NCBI GenBank assembly: GCA_965279205.1
Contig: OZ257144.1
Location: forward strand, 3,844,001 to 3,908,000
Length of the DNA: 64,000 nt
Direction: 5' to 3'
From: UBA7672 sp965279205
GTDB lineage: Bacteria > Pseudomonadota > Alphaproteobacteria > Caulobacterales > Hyphomonadaceae
Below the pieces are notes generated by a model. It was not told where the DNA came from, did not search any database, and saw only the letters and a program-made list of their open reading frames with translations. A program made the position numbers and the translations under genes. Below are positions 59,175 through 64,000 of the stretch, one piece after another (positions within the stretch are counted from its first letter, which is position 1; the number at the start of each line of letters is the position of its first letter).

Positions 59175-60763
59175 GCGAACAGCCCGTGGACGAACCAGCG
59201 CGGCGGGCCGGCCTTTTCGCCGTAGAAGCCGGCGCGGTAGAGCCAGAAGCGGCGGCCCTGGTCGTCCTCGATGCGGAAGTAGTCGCGCGTAGGCTCACCT
59301 TGCGGCTTCACCCACCATTCCGGCGCGATGCGCTCGGGACCTTCGGCGCGGATCACGACGTGGCGGGATCGCCGCCAGGTGAAATGGAGCGGCGGGCCAT
59401 CGGGAACCTCAGCCGAGACATCCACGAGCTGAGGTGGCTCGAACACGTGCGAGGGCCGCAGCGGCGGCTCGCAGACTTCCGGAACAGGCCAGGGAGCAGA
59501 AGCCGCGCTGTCGCGAATGGCCGGCACGGAGCGAGCGGCGCGTTCGGGATCATGCGTGTCCTCAGGCACGAACCGGACGACACGGTTCAAGCCGAAGCGC
59601 GTCGCAAGGCGATCAGCGAGGTTGGCGATCTCGTCCGCCTCGATGGCGTGACCGTCGAGCCCCGCCTGGATCGCTTCCAGCGGTTCAGTGACGAGAATCG
59701 ACAGACGGATCATGTCGAAGCCGAAGCCGGGATCGATCGGATCAGCCAACGCATCCAGCTTTTCGCGAAAGAGGCGCAGCAGAACGGCCGCGCTGCGCAT
59801 GGGCCGGCCCGTCTCGATGGCGATGCGACGCACGGCGCCGTCGGCGCGAAAGAAGCTGGCTTCGAAAACGCGACCGCCCTCGCGGCGCTCGCCGAGACGT
59901 TCTCCGGCCTCGCTGGCAAGTTCGGTGAGCACACCCTCGACATGCTCTGTGCGAGCGATGGGTTCGGGGAAGCGGCGCTCGACCCAGAGCATGGGCGCGA
60001 TGCGGCGCGGAACAAGCGGCGCCTCGGCCTCGCCCAGCACGCGGTGCAGGCGCAGGGTCATCTTTTCCCCGAAGCGCGCCGCGAAGGCGAGGCTCGGCCG
60101 GTCCGCAATGGCGCCAATGGTCTTCAGGCCGGCGCGCGAGATGGCGAGACGATCGGCGTCATCAAGCTGAAGCGCGGCGATAGGCAGAGGCCGCACAGCG
60201 GCGGCATCCCCGCCGGGCGGCACAATGGCGATGCGTCCATAGCGGGCAAGCGCGCGGGCGGCATCGGGCGCATCGGCGATGACTGTCCGGACATGGAGAC
60301 CGGCGCGCTTCAGGCGTTCGGAGAACACCTGGCGCAGCTCCGCCTCGCCGCCGAAGAGATGATCGCAACCGGTGATGTCCAAGAGGAGCCCATCCGGAGC
60401 ATCGATGACAACGACCGGCGAAAACCGGTCGCAATCATCCGCAATGCGGTCCAGCAGGTCGGCGTCGGCATAATGATCCGCTTCCTCGACCCACAGATCC
60501 GGAATGCGCGCGCGGACATCGGCAAGCGCGAGGCCGGTCGACAGGCCAACCCGTTTTGCCTCGGGGCTGATGGCGACGAGCCGCTGGGCGCCCTTGATCT
60601 TCTCGGTGACGACAAGCGGAGGCCTAGCCTGCGCGTCTTGTTCCGTCGTCCGACGCATGATCCGGTCGGCCGGCAGATAGGGGAACCAGGCCGCCAGCCA
60701 TCTCTTGCGAGTTTCGGGTCGCCACTTTCCTGCGAACAATGTCTCTGAAGCTGCGCTTGTCAC
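59171..60763 (-). CDS. imuB: Y-family-like protein ImuB
   Basis: About 530 residues. The Y-family palm begins LAAWFPYLPADRI, where the usual catalytic acidic residue of active Y polymerases is missing, as in all ImuB proteins, so it is an adaptor. GCDHLFGGEAELRQVF and the C-terminal WLYRAGFYGEKAGPPRWFVHGLFA follow. A GTG at 60763 is chosen, though a TTG at 60739 is possible; it overlaps imuA by 140 bases. Binds the beta clamp and DnaE2 and ImuA in the mutasome. Confidence 0.88.
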   Translation of the reverse strand: MTSAASETLFAGKWRPETRKRWLAAWFPYLPADRIMRRTTEQDAQARPPLVVTEKIKGAQRLVAISPEAKRVGLSTGLALADVRARIPDLWVEEADHYADADLLDRIADDCDRFSPVVVIDAPDGLLLDITGCDHLFGGEAELRQVFSERLKRAGLHVRTVIADAPDAARALARYGRIAIVPPGGDAAAVRPLPIAALQLDDADRLAISRAGLKTIGAIADRPSLAFAARFGEKMTLRLHRVLGEAEAPLVPRRIAPMLWVERRFPEPIARTEHVEGVLTELASEAGERLGERREGGRVFEASFFRADGAVRRIAIETGRPMRSAAVLLRLFREKLDALADPIDPGFGFDMIRLSILVTEPLEAIQAGLDGHAIEADEIANLADRLATRFGLNRVVRFVPEDTHDPERAARSVPAIRDSAASAPWPVPEVCEPPLRPSHVFEPPQLVDVSAEVPDGPPLHFTWRRSRHVVIRAEGPERIAPEWWVKPQGEPTRDYFRIEDDQGRRFWLYRAGFYGEKAGPPRWFVHGLFA

Positions 60764-61439
60764 GATCCCATTCCACGATCCAGTTGCGGGCCGAGCCCCC
60801 GGCCCTGTCGCGCAGAAGCTCGACAGAAAGAGCCGGATGTCCTGGCGCATCTCCCTCAAGTGCGATGGAGGAAGCCGATCTCACGCTCCAGCGCGTTGTT
60901 GCCGCGCTTGGCGTTGGCGCGCCGCCTGCGCGCACCATGAAGAGGGGTACGTTGGAGCGGGCGGCGGCAAGTGCGAGGCGTCTTGAAGCGACGAGGTCGA
61001 GCGCCTTGGGATTTCCCCATGGCTCGATCAGCACGGCGCCGAGCGGTGGACAGCGCGCGGCTTCCTCGCCTCCCCTCAGCACGCTCGGGCCATCGCGCAC
61101 GCGTACGAGGATCAGGCGATCCGGCGACAGGCCCAGCTCGGCAAGGCCGGGCGCGTAGACCTCACCCAGCTCAAGGCCGACGAAATCCTGGCGCACCCAG
61201 ACGATCGGCCGCGTACCCGACGCCTGCAGCGCCAGCATGATCGCAAAGCTTGCCGCCGAAGGCTCGTCCAGTATCTGGCCCGCGAAAATCTCGTGCACGC
61301 CGCCACGCACCAGCCCGCCGCCGATGGCCGCATCGATGCTCGCCGAGCCCGTCGAAAACCGCCCCGAAGCAGCGGGGGACGAACCCCGCTCCAGCTGGGA
61401 TATCTCCCGTCTCAAGGCTTCCAAATCGGCCTGCGCCAC
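60624..61439 (-). CDS. imuA: SOS mutagenesis protein ImuA
   Basis: A 271-residue RecA-like protein without a canonical Walker A lysine set: FSTGSASIDAAIGGGLVRGGVHEIFAG is the degenerate P-loop region, then ALQASGTRPIVWVRQD. GTG at 61439 is chosen; a TTG at 61454 is possible. Sits first in imuA-imuB-dnaE2 and directly behind a LexA box, 19 bases from the start. Confidence 0.87.
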   Translation of the reverse strand: MAQADLEALRREISQLERGSSPAASGRFSTGSASIDAAIGGGLVRGGVHEIFAGQILDEPSAASFAIMLALQASGTRPIVWVRQDFVGLELGEVYAPGLAELGLSPDRLILVRVRDGPSVLRGGEEAARCPPLGAVLIEPWGNPKALDLVASRRLALAAARSNVPLFMVRAGGAPTPSAATTRWSVRSASSIALEGDAPGHPALSVELLRDRAGGSARNWIVEWDRDKRSFRDIVRRKVATRNSQEMAGGLVPLSAGRPDHASDDGTRRAG

Positions 61440-61457
61440 AACACTTTGTCCCAAGTA

Positions 61458-61472
61458 GTTCTTGTTTTGTTC
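61458..61472 (-). promoter_or_regulatory. LexA (SOS) box for imuA-imuB-dnaE2
   Basis: GTTC-TTGTTTT-GTTC (GTTC at 61458-61461 and 61469-61472): the alphaproteobacterial direct-repeat SOS box GTTC-N7-GTTC, 19 bases upstream of the imuA start. Regulation by LexA is known for this cassette in Caulobacter. Confidence 0.8.
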
Positions 61473-61663
61473 TATAACGCCTCATGAGACGAAAAGAGTC
61501 AACCGAGACCTCAAAGAGGTAGTGCCTCAGTTTGAATTTGCCCTCGTGAAACGGCTGAGATTCAGCAGTTTGAGGGCTCCAACAGAGGCAGAAACTTTTT
61601 TTGGGGTCTCCGCAAAAACGGAGCGACTCCAACATAGATACGAATTGCGCCAAGGTCCCGCGC

Positions 61664-62479
61664 ATGGGCGGGTTCCGAAAATCCTTCAGCCGAACGGTCA
61701 AGTACTGGTGGCGAGTCATCGTTCGGGCGTGGACCGATACGTTCAAGGATTCGCCCTTGAACAACGTATTCAAAGTCGCGCTGTTTCTGGTGCCGCTGGC
61801 AGCGATTTTCCTCGTATCGTTTGCGCTCAAACAGGCGACGCCGATTTATACGTGGGTCGGCGTCGCCGCCTATGCTGGCGTCATCATAGTGGTGTTGATC
61901 TGGAAGCTCGCTTCCATTCCCGCCAAGCTCGCGGCTGAAACAGAACAGCGAAACCTCGAAGCCGTCGCGAACATACAGGCGGAAGTTGAAAGCCTGAGAT
62001 CCCGAATAGCAGTGCTAAACACGCAAGCTGCTCTCGCCAACGCTCGGGTTTTGCTGCTTGAAAATTTTCTGCCCAAAGCCACTCCGGTGCCCCAGAAGTT
62101 AGTTTCACTCCGTGAGGCGGGGATACAGTTGTTCAATGGGGCCAGCGCCGAACGCAAAGATTTTGCGCAAACGACCGCCCGAATAAACGGCCCTGATGAG
62201 CCCATAATGGACTATTTTGAGAGAATGATTATCGTGGCTGCGAAAGAGGGGCTAACCCAACTTCACGGCAGACGGGCGCCGGAAGTGACCCTGGAATTGC
62301 TGTCACTGGATGATCTCAACGGCCAATCCTACAAGGGGAGCGGCAACGTCGGATCGAACTCATATTCGCGCGATCCCGATTGGTATGACCTCCACATCCC
62401 AGATAGCGAGATCGCCAAGGTTCAAGATCTCATCGGAGACGAGGCGCGGCGAAACGCGGCTTTTCACAAATACTATTAG
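61664..62479 (+). CDS. Membrane-anchored coiled-coil protein of unknown function
   Basis: A 271-residue protein with two hydrophobic segments (VALFLVPLAAIFLVSFAL about 40-58 and YAGVIIVVLIWKLAS about 70-85), a coiled-coil region (ETEQRNLEAVANIQAEVESL, then RSRIAVLN) and a soluble C-terminus (ERMIIVAAKEGLTQLHGRRAP, SRDPDWYDLHIPDSE). No family recognised. Codon use is more AT-rich than neighbours. The 224 bases between imuA and this gene hold the LexA box and no gene. The start is ATG 61664; a TTG at 61601 is possible. Confidence 0.6.
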   Translation: MGGFRKSFSRTVKYWWRVIVRAWTDTFKDSPLNNVFKVALFLVPLAAIFLVSFALKQATPIYTWVGVAAYAGVIIVVLIWKLASIPAKLAAETEQRNLEAVANIQAEVESLRSRIAVLNTQAALANARVLLLENFLPKATPVPQKLVSLREAGIQLFNGASAERKDFAQTTARINGPDEPIMDYFERMIIVAAKEGLTQLHGRRAPEVTLELLSLDDLNGQSYKGSGNVGSNSYSRDPDWYDLHIPDSEIAKVQDLIGDEARRNAAFHKYY

Positions 62480-62682
62480 GTCCGCTTGCGCTTGCTGTAA
62501 GCCTTGCGCGGCCCCCGCTTCGGCGCCCGTGCGTCCATCAGCGCTACGATATCTTCCATCGTCCAGAGCTTGTCAGTGATGCCAGCGGCCATCGCGCGCG
62601 TGACGCGCAGCGTCTTGTGGATGCGCGCCCCATCGTTGTCATCCCGGAAGCGCGCCAGCCCTGTCCGGGAACCATTCTTCAA
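62476..62682 (-). pseudogene. Transposase C-terminal remnant
   Basis: A 68-residue frame whose residues about 18-55 (DGARIHKTLRVTRAMAAGI, then TDKLWTMEDIVALMDARAPK) look like the C-terminal end of IS-type transposases (…RIHKTLRVTPAMAAGIT…). The DDE core is missing upstream (62683 onward), so this is a leftover fragment. It overlaps the stop of the preceding gene by four bases. Confidence 0.6.
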
Positions 62683-62705
62683 CGTGCGGACAGGCGGATG
62701 AATGG

Positions 62706-62743
62706 ATCCCGGCCCTCCGCGACTGCGTCGCTGCGACCGGGAT
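62706..62743. repeat. REP-like palindromic element
   Basis: ATCCCGG (62706-62712) and CCGGGAT (62737-62743) flank GC-rich sequence with inner complementarity (CTCCGCGACTGCGTCGC). Such GGATCCCGG…CCGGGATGA elements recur in alphaproteobacterial chromosomes. No gene in 62683-62857. Confidence 0.5.
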
Positions 62744-62857
62744 GACAGGTTGAGGGTGGGCCGATGTCAGCGGACAGCGCGCACATCCGAACAGATTCCG
62801 TTCACACAACTGCCTTCGCCAGCCAGGGCAGGAGGATGCTCATGCAGGGCGTGGTCT

Positions 62858-64000
<1,143 letters not shown>

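Overview
This window is a stretch of a high-GC alphaproteobacterial chromosome, most likely a member of the Caulobacterales (Caulobacteraceae or a Hyphomonadaceae-like lineage). The reasoning is qualitative: it carries gcrA, a DivL-type pseudo-kinase with tyrosine in the phospho-acceptor position, a MipZ-like ATPase, ChvI/ChvG, an imuA-imuB-dnaE2 mutagenesis cassette with an alphaproteobacterial LexA box, CtrA boxes (TTAA-N7-TTAA) and clustered GANTC (CcrM) sites. No rRNA, tRNA, CRISPR array, prophage or intact insertion sequence was seen.

Layout. 1-7.6 kb: housekeeping and amino-acid genes (partial dCTP deaminase coupled to a GST, metZ, yceI, apaG, a peroxiredoxin, hslO, argF-argD). 7.8-14.4 kb: a secreted protein of unknown role, an ABC-2 permease, gcrA with its regulatory region, a DUF3916-like protein and two tandem 502-residue MFS transporters. 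14.6-22 kb: radC, map, DUF1178, grxC, comF and, opposite, a methyltransferase; then the chain ppiC-argJ-mutT-flp (minus strand). 22-29.8 kb: secA, MFS exporter, accA, an Hsp70-like protein with a possible small coupled protein, and a GST with a 23-codon upstream reading frame. 29.9-37.4 kb: single-domain response regulator, MarR, GMC oxidoreductase, serine hydrolase, small lipoprotein, alkaline phosphatase, MipZ-like ATPase. 37.5-43 kb: chvI-chvG-EIIA(Man)-HPr without the hprK gene usually found between them, EF-hand protein, ahcY behind a long palindromic operator. 43-50 kb: kup, phosphomannomutase/phosphoglucomutase, a lone TIR-like gene and divL. 50-53.2 kb: serine hydrolase and a probable copper-handling pair. 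53.2-55.7 kb: divergent flagellar genes fliO-fliP and flgB-flgC-fliE. 55.7-61.5 kb: imuA-imuB-dnaE2 under a LexA box. 61.6-64 kb: a small atypical segment (membrane coiled-coil protein, transposase remnant, REP-like element) and the 3' part of recQ.

How it fits together. Much of the window belongs to, or is wired into, the Caulobacter-type cell-cycle circuit: gcrA sits behind four GANTC sites; divL (which in Caulobacter controls CtrA phosphorylation) sits behind a perfect CtrA box; the flagellar genes have a CtrA box for flgB and a near-consensus one for fliO. The most intriguing point is that a lone TIR-like (DUF1863/ThsB-type) gene with atypical codon use lies directly behind a 35-bp perfect inverted repeat whose core is a perfect CtrA box with both half-sites reading TTAACCAT outward. 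This suggests a TIR effector under cell-cycle control, which I have not seen described; it is an inference from sequence only.

Limits: start codons were chosen from family length and ribosome-binding sites by eye; no database search, alignment, folding or motif-scoring software was used.
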